9,810 nt of DNA from CAYYMD01 sp964480425. GTDB taxonomy: Bacteria > Planctomycetota > Phycisphaerae > SM23-33. The notes under the pieces were generated by a model. That model did no database searches. It saw only the letters and a list, made by a program, of their open reading frames with translations, and was not told the DNA's origin. Position numbers and translations under genes: made by a program. The stretch is taken from contig CAYZPY010000094.1 in assembly GCA_964480425.1 (NCBI GenBank), forward strand, positions 1-9,810. The letters are read 5' to 3'. Of this stretch, positions 1-5,685 are shown piece by piece (within the stretch, counting starts at the first letter, position 1; each line of letters opens with the position of its first letter).

Positions 1-766
1 TGTCGTTGACCATGGACTTGGCGGCGTGATACAGGCGGAAAAAATTGTTCATCGTCAATTGGTTCACCAGATTGTTGGTGCTGAAAAACGCCGAGCCCGT
101 CAGTATGGGCTTGTGTCCGAATCCGCCCCGGCAGGCGAAAACGCACAACCCCATCAGGACCACGCCCAGCGCCGCCCTTCCGCCAAGCGAGACCGGTCTG
201 AGCGGGCCCGACCATAACAATCTCCGCAAAATCCTGTACGCAACGTATCCTACCGCCGCCAGCAACGGCGCCAGCAGCCAGATGGGATACCTGCCCCATA
301 TGTGCCCGATAATTTCGCGCGGGTGCCGCGGATAGTTGAGCACCATCCAGTTCATCCGCCGCCAGAAATAGAAGAAAAAACCCGCGCCCACGATTTCCAC
401 ACCAAGCACCAGTACGAACATCAGCACCGCGTATATGGTGACGACCTTTTGAAAACGCCGGGTGAAACGCGCCTTTGGCCAAAGCGACATGACCAGCACC
501 AGCGGAAGAAGGGCGAAGCCGATCGGCACGGCGTCGTAACGCATGCCCATCAACATGCAACGGACGATGTCTATCGCGGCCAGTCCTTCAAGGTTATCGC
601 GTACGGCTATCAGCAGTCCCGCCCTGAAACCACCGAAGATAAGCCACCCCCCCGTGGCGAGTATCAACACCACGCGAAGACGAGTCCCCAGTAGAATATC
701 ACGCAACCGCGCGCCCGTTGAAGCAGCCGCGGGTTGGCTGTCTATCGATTCACTTTGCCGGGTCAT
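1..766 (-). CDS. LtaS/MdoB-type sulfatase-superfamily membrane protein, N-terminal membrane half (partial)
   Basis: The frame is open from an ATG at 766 to the left edge, giving 255 residues; the C-terminus lies outside. Hydrophobic segments sit at about residues 30-50, 78-96, 108-134, 160-178 and 197-213. They are followed by 'RGGFGHKP' (213-220) and 'FFSTNNLVNQL' (228-238). This five-helix layout, the 'GMRYDA' motif (74-79) and the segment after the last helix are typical of lipoteichoic acid synthase/phosphoglycerol transferase (MdoB-like) proteins. In that family an extracytoplasmic sulfatase-like domain transfers phosphoglycerol or related groups to surface glycans. The catalytic domain is outside the window, so the substrate cannot be told. 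An in-frame TAA lies upstream; GTG and TTG codons between it and the ATG are alternative starts, and no strong ribosome binding site precedes the ATG. The gene follows the sigma factor gene on the same strand after a 192-base gap. Family call is good; exact function is unknown. Confidence 0.8.
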   Translation of the reverse strand, partial: MTRQSESIDSQPAAASTGARLRDILLGTRLRVVLILATGGWLIFGGFRAGLLIAVRDNLEGLAAIDIVRCMLMGMRYDAVPIGFALLPLVLVMSLWPKARFTRRFQKVVTIYAVLMFVLVLGVEIVGAGFFFYFWRRMNWMVLNYPRHPREIIGHIWGRYPIWLLAPLLAAVGYVAYRILRRLLWSGPLRPVSLGGRAALGVVLMGLCVFACRGGFGHKPILTGSAFFSTNNLVNQLTMNNFFRLYHAAKSMVND

Positions 767-828
767 TAACGGAGCCAATTGAAACACACGCGCCCAGGCG
801 GCCTGGATTCGGATTCCTTTCAACTGAT

Positions 829-856
829 AGGATAGTTATCCCCGACGAGAGTTCAA
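829..856 (-). promoter_or_regulatory. Candidate sigma-70 promoter for the membrane protein gene
   Basis: On the minus strand TTGAAC (856-851) is separated by 16 bases from TATCCT (834-829). Each box matches four of six consensus positions. The predicted start would be near 822, giving a leader of about 55 bases before the ATG at 766. The match is modest and the call rests on position as much as sequence. Confidence 0.3.
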
Positions 857-958
857 GCGCTCACAACTCGTCATTGAATTTCCCCGATTCAAAACAGCCC
901 GGACACCCGGTCTCGCCGTCGCGCGCCGGGCGAACGCCGTGCGGCAATTCGACACAAC

Positions 959-1831
959 TTACAGGTAATCCTGGTTGAGTTGCTTGAGGTCGGCAAGGGC
1001 CTTTTTCTCCAACTGACGGACTCGCTCGCGGGTCAGTCCGATTATCTTGCCGATCTCGTTATAGGTCCGCCCGCCCTCTTTTCCGTCCAGCCCGAAACGA
1101 AGGTGCAAAATTTTGCTCTCCCTGGGCGGTAGTTGCTCCAGCAGTTTCTTTACGATGGGCGCGTTGGAAGAATCCAGCAGCCCCTGCTGCGGCAGGTCCG
1201 AATCGTCGGCGAGCATTTCGGCGACTGCCTGCGTCTCGTCGCCGCCTATCTGTGAAGGCGCGTTGACCGCCACGAGCCCCTGCCTGACCATTTCGGCCTT
1301 TTTGAGCGATATTTTCAGCGCCGAGGCCATCTCACGCACCGTGGGCGTCCTTCCCAGCCGGGCCTCTATTCGGTCCGAGGCGCGACGCCACTTGGTGATG
1401 AGCTTGGACAAGTATGCCGGAATGTGTATCGGCTGGCCCGCGTTTATCAACGCCCGCTTGATGGTCTGTTTAATCCACCACGCCGCGTACGTGCTGAATC
1501 TCACCCCGCTGTCGGGGTTGAACTCCTCGACCGCACGCATCAGACCAAGATTGCCCTCGGCCACCAGGTCGCTGAGCGTCATCCCCGGGTTGGAATATTC
1601 CTTGGCTATCTTCACCACCAGGCGAAGGTTCGAGCGTATCATCTGCTCACGCGCCACCGGGTCACAGTGCTCCCGAATCCGCCGCGACAACTGGCGCTCC
1701 TGCTCGGCCGTCAGAAGCGGAGCGGACCTGATCTGCCTGAGATACCATCCCAGCGTGCCCCTTCCCTGGATCCGTTTCGGCGCAGATGAGCCACGTGACG
1801 ACGCCTGCAATTTACCGGTAGTCTTGCCCAT
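959..1831 (-). CDS. RNA polymerase sigma-70 family factor (RpoD/SigA-like)
   Basis: This 290-residue cytoplasmic protein directs RNA polymerase to promoters. Region 1.2 is at about 26-58 ('LGWYLRQIRSAPLLT'). Region 2 is at about 62-132, with the core-binding and -10-recognition signature 'RFSTYAAWWIKQTIKRAL' (111-128). Region 3 spans about 137-200. Region 4 is at about 226-286, with the helix-turn-helix 'YNEIGKIIGLTRERVRQLE' (257-275) that reads the -35 box. Region 1.1 and the large non-conserved insert of long primary sigma factors are absent, so it may be a group 2 factor or a short primary factor; the sequence does not decide. The start is set by GGAGG six bases before the ATG at 1831. A longer reading to 1882 adds 17 unconserved residues and bypasses that site. 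The downstream minus-strand gene is 192 bases away with its own candidate promoter, so cotranscription is uncertain. Confidence 0.95.
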   Translation of the reverse strand: MGKTTGKLQASSRGSSAPKRIQGRGTLGWYLRQIRSAPLLTAEQERQLSRRIREHCDPVAREQMIRSNLRLVVKIAKEYSNPGMTLSDLVAEGNLGLMRAVEEFNPDSGVRFSTYAAWWIKQTIKRALINAGQPIHIPAYLSKLITKWRRASDRIEARLGRTPTVREMASALKISLKKAEMVRQGLVAVNAPSQIGGDETQAVAEMLADDSDLPQQGLLDSSNAPIVKKLLEQLPPRESKILHLRFGLDGKEGGRTYNEIGKIIGLTRERVRQLEKKALADLKQLNQDYL

Positions 1832-1833
1832 TT

Positions 1834-1844
1834 TTTCCTCCGAT
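1834..1844 (-). promoter_or_regulatory. Shine-Dalgarno site of the sigma factor gene
   Basis: On the minus strand the sequence just before the ATG at 1831 reads 'cggaggaaaaaatg'. This near-perfect GGAGG decides the start in favour of the 290-residue form. Confidence 0.75.
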
Positions 1845-1973
1845 GATTCCTTCCGTTCGGTTGTTCGGCGCGCTTGCAGCAAGCACTGCGGCGCATCCGG
1901 CTGTATTCATCTTCGACCGATTCGACGCGCGTCTTCAGTAGGGACGCGATCGTCCCGCCCGCGCTATTGATGC

Positions 1974-2002
1974 TTGTCAAATCGCCCACCCCGGATTATC
2001 CT
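1974..2002 (+). promoter_or_regulatory. Candidate sigma-70 promoter for the restriction-modification gene
   Basis: TTGTCA (1974-1979, five of six consensus positions) is separated by exactly 17 bases from TATCCT (1997-2002, four of six). A start near 2009 would leave a leader of about 40 bases before the ATG at 2050. It lies in the 218-base gap between the divergent sigma factor and restriction-modification genes. Confidence 0.45.
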
Positions 2003-2049
2003 TACATGAGCAGAACACCGAACCGCCCGGCACGTTACCCGGGGAAATT

Positions 2050-3930
2050 ATGACAAAAGCGCCGGACCAGATCATCAAACTCGTCGAACGCTTCGATCGA
2101 CACATAGACGCCTACCGCGCCGGAAGTTATCCCGAAGCCCAACTCCGCGCCGAATTCGTAAATCCCATGTTCGAGGCCCTCGGATGGGACGTTTACAACG
2201 AGGCAGGATACGCCGAGGCATACAAGGACGTCATACACGAAGACGCCATCAAGTTCGGCGGCTCGACAAAGGCCCCGGACTACTGCTTCCGCATCGGCGG
2301 CAGAAGAATTTTCTTTCTGGAGGCGAAGAAGCCATCCGTCGACATAGCAGGCCAACCCAGCCCCGCGTACCAACTACGCCGTTACGCATGGAGCGCCAAA
2401 CTGCCGCTGTCGATACTGACCGACTTCGAGGAATTCGCCGTTTACGACTGCCGCGTCCGGCCCAAGGAATCCGACAAGGCATCGGCCGCTCGCACAATCT
2501 ACCTCAAATACGACGAATACCCCGACAAATGGGACAAAATCGCCTCGATATTTTATAAGGAGGCCGTCCTCTCCGGCTCGTTCGACAAGTACGTCACGAA
2601 AAAGAAAAAGCGCGGCACCGCCGAGGTGGACGACGAATTCCTAAAGGAAATCGAAAAATGGCGCATCGCGCTGGCCCGCAACATCGCACTGCGCAACAAG
2701 GGACTGGACAAGTGGCAACTTAACTTCGCCGTCCAGCGGACGATTGACCGCATCATATTCCTGCGAATATGTGAGGACCGCGGCGTGGAGACATACGGCT
2801 CGCTTCAGGCCCTGCTGAACGGAAAAGATGTTTACCCGCGCCTAATGCAGTTATTTGAGCAGGCCGACGACCGCTACAACTCAGGCCTGTTCCACTTCCG
2901 CAAAGAAAAAGACCGCCCGGCCGCCCCGGACGAACTTACGCCATCGCTGGATATAGACGACAAGACGCTTAAGGACATATTCAAAGGTCTTTACTACCCC
3001 CAGAGCCCGTACGAGTTTTCCGTTCTCCCGGCCGACATCCTCGGCAACGTTTACGAGCAGTTCCTCGGAAAGGTTATCTCGCTTACAAAGACACACCAAG
3101 CCAGAATCGAGGCAAAGCCGGAGGTCCGCAAGGCCGGCGGCGTCTATTACACGCCGAAATACATCGTGGATTACATCGTCGAACATACCGTGGGCGAACT
3201 CGTAAAAGACAAGACGCCGCAGGAAATCGGCGGACTGACCGAGAAATTCAACCCCTCAAAGAAGAAACGCCCACTGACAATTCTCGACCCTGCCTGCGGC
3301 TCCGGCTCGTTCCTCATAGGCGCGTATCGCTACCTTCTAAACTACCACCGCGACTGGTACGTAAAGGATGGGCCACAAAAGCACACCAGTCGAATCTACC
3401 AGGGCGCCGGCGGTCAGTGGTTCCTCACTCCGGCCGAGAAGAAGCGCATACTGCTTACAAACATATACGGCGTGGATATAGACCCCCAGGCCGTGGAGGT
3501 TACCAAACTTAACCTCCTCCTGTGCTGCCTCGAAAACGAAAACCAGGAAAGCATTCAAAACCAACTCAATCTGTGGCACGAACGCGCCCTTCCCGACCTG
3601 GCCGAAAACATCAAATGCGGCAACTCGCTTATCGGCCCGGACTTCTACCGGGGCAAACAGATTAGCATGTTCGACGAGGACCAGCGCCGCCGAATCAACG
3701 TATTCGACTGGAAAGAAGAATTCAAAGATATAATGTCATCCGGCGGCTTCGACGCCGTAATCGGAAATCCGCCGTATGGAGCAGCGCTTAGCAAAGAGGA
3801 AAACAATTATATTAAAGAATACCTACAGTACTTCCGAGCGTGTCCAGATTCATTCGTGGCACCAAAGATAATACAGTTGAGACCTATGAATTCCCTAAGC
3901 GTGTTTCAAGACCAGATATTGAAACAATAG
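2050..3930 (+). CDS. Type IIG restriction-modification enzyme (Eco57I-like), nuclease and methylase part; C-terminus lost to a frame break
   Basis: In this family one polypeptide cuts DNA and methylates adenine with S-adenosylmethionine. The N-terminus holds a PD-(D/E)XK nuclease site: 'PDYCF' with D77, then 'FFLEAKKP' with E91 and K93. The gamma-type N6-adenine methylase follows: motif X-like 'GGVYYTPKYIVDYIV' (363-377), motif I 'ILDPACGSGSFL' (411-422), acidic 'YGVDID' (473-478), 'KCGNSLIG' (522-529) and catalytic motif IV 'NPPYG' (573-577). Residues to about 595 fit the family. The last 30 or so do not, and the frame stops at 3930, while the target-recognition region continues in another frame from about 3840. 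Family members usually run near 1000 residues; here motifs V-VIII are absent. The start is the ATG at 2050, after GGGGA (2041-2045). It is probably non-functional as an enzyme, although nuclease and AdoMet-binding motifs are intact. A sequencing or assembly error at the break cannot be excluded. Confidence 0.85.
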   Translation: MTKAPDQIIKLVERFDRHIDAYRAGSYPEAQLRAEFVNPMFEALGWDVYNEAGYAEAYKDVIHEDAIKFGGSTKAPDYCFRIGGRRIFFLEAKKPSVDIAGQPSPAYQLRRYAWSAKLPLSILTDFEEFAVYDCRVRPKESDKASAARTIYLKYDEYPDKWDKIASIFYKEAVLSGSFDKYVTKKKKRGTAEVDDEFLKEIEKWRIALARNIALRNKGLDKWQLNFAVQRTIDRIIFLRICEDRGVETYGSLQALLNGKDVYPRLMQLFEQADDRYNSGLFHFRKEKDRPAAPDELTPSLDIDDKTLKDIFKGLYYPQSPYEFSVLPADILGNVYEQFLGKVISLTKTHQARIEAKPEVRKAGGVYYTPKYIVDYIVEHTVGELVKDKTPQEIGGLTEKFNPSKKKRPLTILDPACGSGSFLIGAYRYLLNYHRDWYVKDGPQKHTSRIYQGAGGQWFLTPAEKKRILLTNIYGVDIDPQAVEVTKLNLLLCCLENENQESIQNQLNLWHERALPDLAENIKCGNSLIGPDFYRGKQISMFDEDQRRRINVFDWKEEFKDIMSSGGFDAVIGNPPYGAALSKEENNYIKEYLQYFRACPDSFVAPKIIQLRPMNSLSVFQDQILKQ

Positions 3931-4703
3931 AGCATAAGCAAGTAATACAGAAGCAATGGGCTGATGACCCGGAGGCCAGGATAATAGTTGATCCATATGC
4001 ATCTTTACTTCTTACGCGTTTGGGTCGCGATTTTTCTTCAAATTTTTCTGATGCTATGCGCATCAAGCGAGGCGTTCTTGGAAGTTCTGAAAGCTTCTCG
4101 GAGAAAAAGACAAATCGATACTGTCATCGTTACTTCGAGGGTAATATATACAGGTATCTGCTAAATCCTTGTTTCCAACGCTTCATCGCATTTGATGATA
4201 GCCTAAGAGAGCGACCTAAAGATTTTTGCTGGTTTACCGGTCCTCGTGTGCTTTTGCGTCGACTTGTAAATCGTCGTTTCCGACTAATGGCTTCATATAC
4301 AGATGATGAATTCATAACCAACAAGAACTTGTACTCCGTGTTGCCTAAAGAGAAGGTCTCGCCATTATCACTACTCGGTGTATTAAATAGCAAGCTAGTT
4401 TCATATCTTTATGTCAAGCATGTCACACAGGCTGTTAAGGATGATTTTGCGCAAGTAACTATCAAGGACATATCGTCCCTCCCATGCCCTAGACCTGAAT
4501 GCTTGGGTAACGATTCTGAATTAGCTGATCTTGCTAAGACTATGCTAGACCTACACAAGAAATTAAAAGAAGCCAAGACATCGCACGACAAGACACTAAT
4601 TCAGCGGCAAATTTCCGACACGGACAAACAGATTGACGAACTCGTTTACGAACTCTATGGCCTGACTGATGAAGAAATAAAGATTGTGGAGCAAAGCAAT
4701 TAA
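3840..4703 (+). CDS. Target-recognition (TaqI_C-like) C-terminal part of the type IIG restriction-modification enzyme, detached
   Basis: This 287-residue frame overlaps the previous one by 91 bases in the -1 frame and carries the rest of the same enzyme. Recognisable segments are 'DAMRIKRGV' (71-79), which opens the recognition domain; 'FITNKNLYSVL' (158-168); 'LLGVLNSKLVSYLY' (178-191); and the C-terminal signature 'QIDELVYELYGLTDEEI' (264-280). All are typical of the DNA-specificity half of Eco57I/TaqI-type methylases. The GTG at 3840 has no ribosome binding site, and the first in-frame ATG is residue 73, inside the conserved part. Independent translation is therefore doubtful and this is best read as the 3' part of a broken gene. 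Base composition from about 3785 to 4590 is visibly AT-richer than the upstream half, and the last 30 codons return to the upstream style. That suggests the recognition segment was exchanged from a different source. Confidence 0.75.
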   Translation: MSRFIRGTKDNTVETYEFPKRVSRPDIETIEHKQVIQKQWADDPEARIIVDPYASLLLTRLGRDFSSNFSDAMRIKRGVLGSSESFSEKKTNRYCHRYFEGNIYRYLLNPCFQRFIAFDDSLRERPKDFCWFTGPRVLLRRLVNRRFRLMASYTDDEFITNKNLYSVLPKEKVSPLSLLGVLNSKLVSYLYVKHVTQAVKDDFAQVTIKDISSLPCPRPECLGNDSELADLAKTMLDLHKKLKEAKTSHDKTLIQRQISDTDKQIDELVYELYGLTDEEIKIVEQSN

Positions 4704-4718
4704 CGTAAGATAAATTCA

Positions 4719-4970
4719 ATGAAATACGAATTGTCCGATCACGCCAGGACGGTTATTCGCGAGCGGGAGATCCCGACGGAATGGATTGAGCAGGTGCTCC
4801 ATCAGCCGCAAAAAGTCGAGGACGATAGCAGCGATACCGAACTGGAGCACCGCCTTGGACGAATAAAACAGTACGGCGGGCGCGTGATGCGCGTTATAAT
4901 AAACAAGACGGACGATCCGATAAGGGTCGTTACGGTCTATTTCGACCGGTCAATGAGGAAACGGCTATGA
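4719..4970 (+). CDS. DUF4258-domain protein, putative toxin partner
   Basis: This 83-residue soluble protein begins 'MKYELSDHARTVIRERE', with the His-Ala-Arg and Arg-Glu-Arg spacing typical of DUF4258. It continues through 'IEQVLHQPQKVE' (23-34) and ends with the strand-forming 'RVMRVIINK' (55-63) and 'IRVVTVYFDR' (68-77). DUF4258 proteins are small and resemble RelE/ParE-type folds; they are often encoded beside DUF2283 proteins in toxin-antitoxin-like pairs, but activity is generally unproven. The stop overlaps the next start as ATGA, so the two are translationally coupled. The ATG at 4719 has only a weak purine-rich stretch upstream. It starts 15 bases after the restriction-modification frame ends, so it may share that transcript. 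Family call is firm; the toxin role is inference. Confidence 0.8.
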   Translation: MKYELSDHARTVIREREIPTEWIEQVLHQPQKVEDDSSDTELEHRLGRIKQYGGRVMRVIINKTDDPIRVVTVYFDRSMRKRL

Positions 4971-5164
4971 AACTGTTTGTGGATGAAAAAACCGATGCGC
5001 TTTACCTGCGTCTGGACGACTCAAAAATCGTCGATTCGCGGGAAGTCTCGCCCGGGGTGGTGCTGGACTATAACGGCCAGGAGCAGGTCGTCGGCGTAGA
5101 GATATTGAACCTCTCCAGGCGCGCGCCGAAACTGAACCTGCGACAGTTGCAGTTCCAATCCTGA
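4967..5164 (+). CDS. DUF2283-domain protein, putative antitoxin partner
   Basis: This 65-residue protein reads as one complete DUF2283 domain: 'DEKTDALYLRLDDSKIVDSR' (6-25), 'GVVLDYN' (30-36) and 'VVGVEILNLSRR' (41-52). The Asp-Ala-Leu-Tyr-x-Arg-Leu strand and the Gly-Val-Glu-Ile-Leu strand are the family hallmarks. DUF2283 proteins are commonly found next to DUF4258 genes and are thought of as the antitoxin-like partner; no DNA-binding motif is visible here. The ATG at 4967 overlaps the upstream TGA. A good GAGGA (4955-4959) seven bases before the start should give independent, possibly stronger, initiation than for the partner, as expected for an antitoxin. Family call is firm; function is inferred. 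Confidence 0.82.
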   Translation: MKLFVDEKTDALYLRLDDSKIVDSREVSPGVVLDYNGQEQVVGVEILNLSRRAPKLNLRQLQFQS

Positions 5165-5279
5165 CAATCTCTCAAGAAGGGCCTTTTGCGTGGTCTATCA
5201 GGCCCATAAGGTCGTAAGACCTGCCTATTACGGCGTGTCGGGATAAGCAGGCAAGCATTGTCGTCGTCGGGAATTGTAT

Positions 5280-5343
5280 CAGACCCCACGGGGCTAAAAA
5301 TTGATTGTTTTACAGTTTTACAATCCGGACCCAGACCCCACGG
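5280..5343 (+). repeat. Direct repeat of cagaccccacgg
   Basis: The 12-base word cagaccccacgg occurs at 5280-5291 and again at 5332-5343. The first copy runs into CCCC-AC-GGGG; the second lies inside the hairpin at 5330-5349. Confidence 0.6.
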
Positions 5344-5349
5344 TCTGGG
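5330..5349. repeat. Perfect hairpin, 8-bp stem
   Basis: CCCAGACC (5330-5337) pairs perfectly with GGTCTGGG (5342-5349) around a CCAC loop. It is followed by 'cttcaaatct' rather than a T-run, so it is not a classical terminator on the plus strand. On the minus strand it lies too far downstream of rpsA to be assigned with confidence. Confidence 0.65.
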
Positions 5350-5375
5350 CTTCAAATCTATCGCCACTTCGTGGC

Positions 5376-5549
5376 TACTGAGACCGGTAAAACCAATGTC
5401 GCCGGGCGCGGCGGCGTTTCTTGTCGCCGCGTAATACGCAACGGTTGCGAAGTCAGCGGCCTGGCAAGGCCGCCTACCCTCACGAAACGTGCGGTTCTCA
5501 CGGACGCGCAGATGTTGTCAATGCGACATTATTTACGCCGGTCTCAGTA
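5376..5549. repeat. Palindromic element with terminal inverted repeats (MITE-like or structured RNA)
   Basis: TACTGAGACCGG (5376-5387) is exactly complementary to CCGGTCTCAGTA (5538-5549). The match extends inward imperfectly: ATGTCGC (5396-5402) pairs with GCGACAT (5523-5529). Between the ends are further hairpins: CGCGGCG/CGCCGCG (5407-5413 with 5425-5431), CGCAAC/GTTGCG (around 5437-5449), GCGGCCT/AGGCCGC (5456-5462 with 5467-5473, loop GGCA) and CACG/CGTG (around 5480-5490). The layout fits a non-autonomous mobile element of about 174 bp, or an RNA with a long closing stem and several arms. No flanking target duplication is obvious and no transposase is in the window. Confidence 0.5.
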
Positions 5550-5590
5550 AAACGCGTGGCCGGGACCCATACGGGCAGGCGGCCTCGATA

Positions 5591-5633
5591 CGCGGGCTGG
5601 AAGCCCGCGACACTCATGGGCGGGACGCCCGCG
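5591..5633. repeat. Two tandem palindromic repeat units with GGA loops
   Basis: Unit 1 pairs CGCGGGCT (5591-5598) with AGCCCGCG (5602-5609). Unit 2 pairs GGGCG (5618-5622) with CGCCC (5626-5630). Both have a GGA loop and both are followed by the same tail, 'cccgcgacac'. Repeats of this form are scattered in some GC-rich environmental bacterial genomes. They lie 50-100 bases downstream of rpsA on its strand and could help end or stabilise that transcript. Confidence 0.6.
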
Positions 5634-5685
5634 ACACGATGAAAAACAGGTCTCAGTTCTTGGAAAATGGAGTATTAACTGTTTG

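Larger units (their letters stand above)
5165..5685. other. Repeat-rich intergenic region without a supportable gene
   Basis: About 520 bases lie between the convergent DUF2283 and rpsA genes. Short open frames here have no family features. The left part holds two hairpins: GGGCC/GGCCC (5179-5183 with 5201-5205) and AGGTC/GACCT (5209-5213 with 5218-5222). Neither has a T-run, so terminator function is possible but unproven. To the right are the direct repeats at 5280-5343, the hairpin at 5330-5349, GCCAC/GTGGC around TTC (5363-5375), the inverted-repeat element at 5376-5549 and the paired hairpins at 5591-5633. The density of palindromes suggests accumulated dispersed repeats in a region where insertions are tolerated. 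Confidence 0.7.

Noticed and set aside
26..978. Several plus-strand frames of 60-130 residues in the first kilobase
   Set aside because: They are antisense to, or spill over from, the membrane protein gene and have no family features.
1113..1970. A 285-residue plus-strand frame
   Set aside because: It is antisense to the sigma factor gene, is Ser/Arg-rich without motifs, and the minus-strand product is unmistakable.
1975..1980. Perfect minus-strand TTGACA as a -35 box for the sigma factor gene
   Set aside because: No -10-like sequence occurs at 16-18 bases; the region there is GC-rich.
1711..1989. A 92-residue minus-strand frame starting GTG upstream of the sigma factor
   Set aside because: It overlaps the sigma gene's 5' end in another frame, becomes Arg-rich there and shows no family features; a short leader peptide cannot be excluded but is not supported.
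3816..3930. Programmed -1 frameshift joining the two restriction-modification frames
   Set aside because: No convincing slippery heptamer is visible in the overlap, and a simple slip would not restore the missing motifs V-VIII.
5179..5222. Rho-independent terminator after the DUF2283 gene
   Set aside because: Two small hairpins are present but stems are only five base pairs and no T-run follows.
5456..5500. Group II intron domain V remnant
   Set aside because: The stretch 'cgtgcggttct' and a GAAA nearby recall domain V, but the catalytic AGC triad strand and correct stem pairing are not present and no reverse transcriptase fragment is seen.
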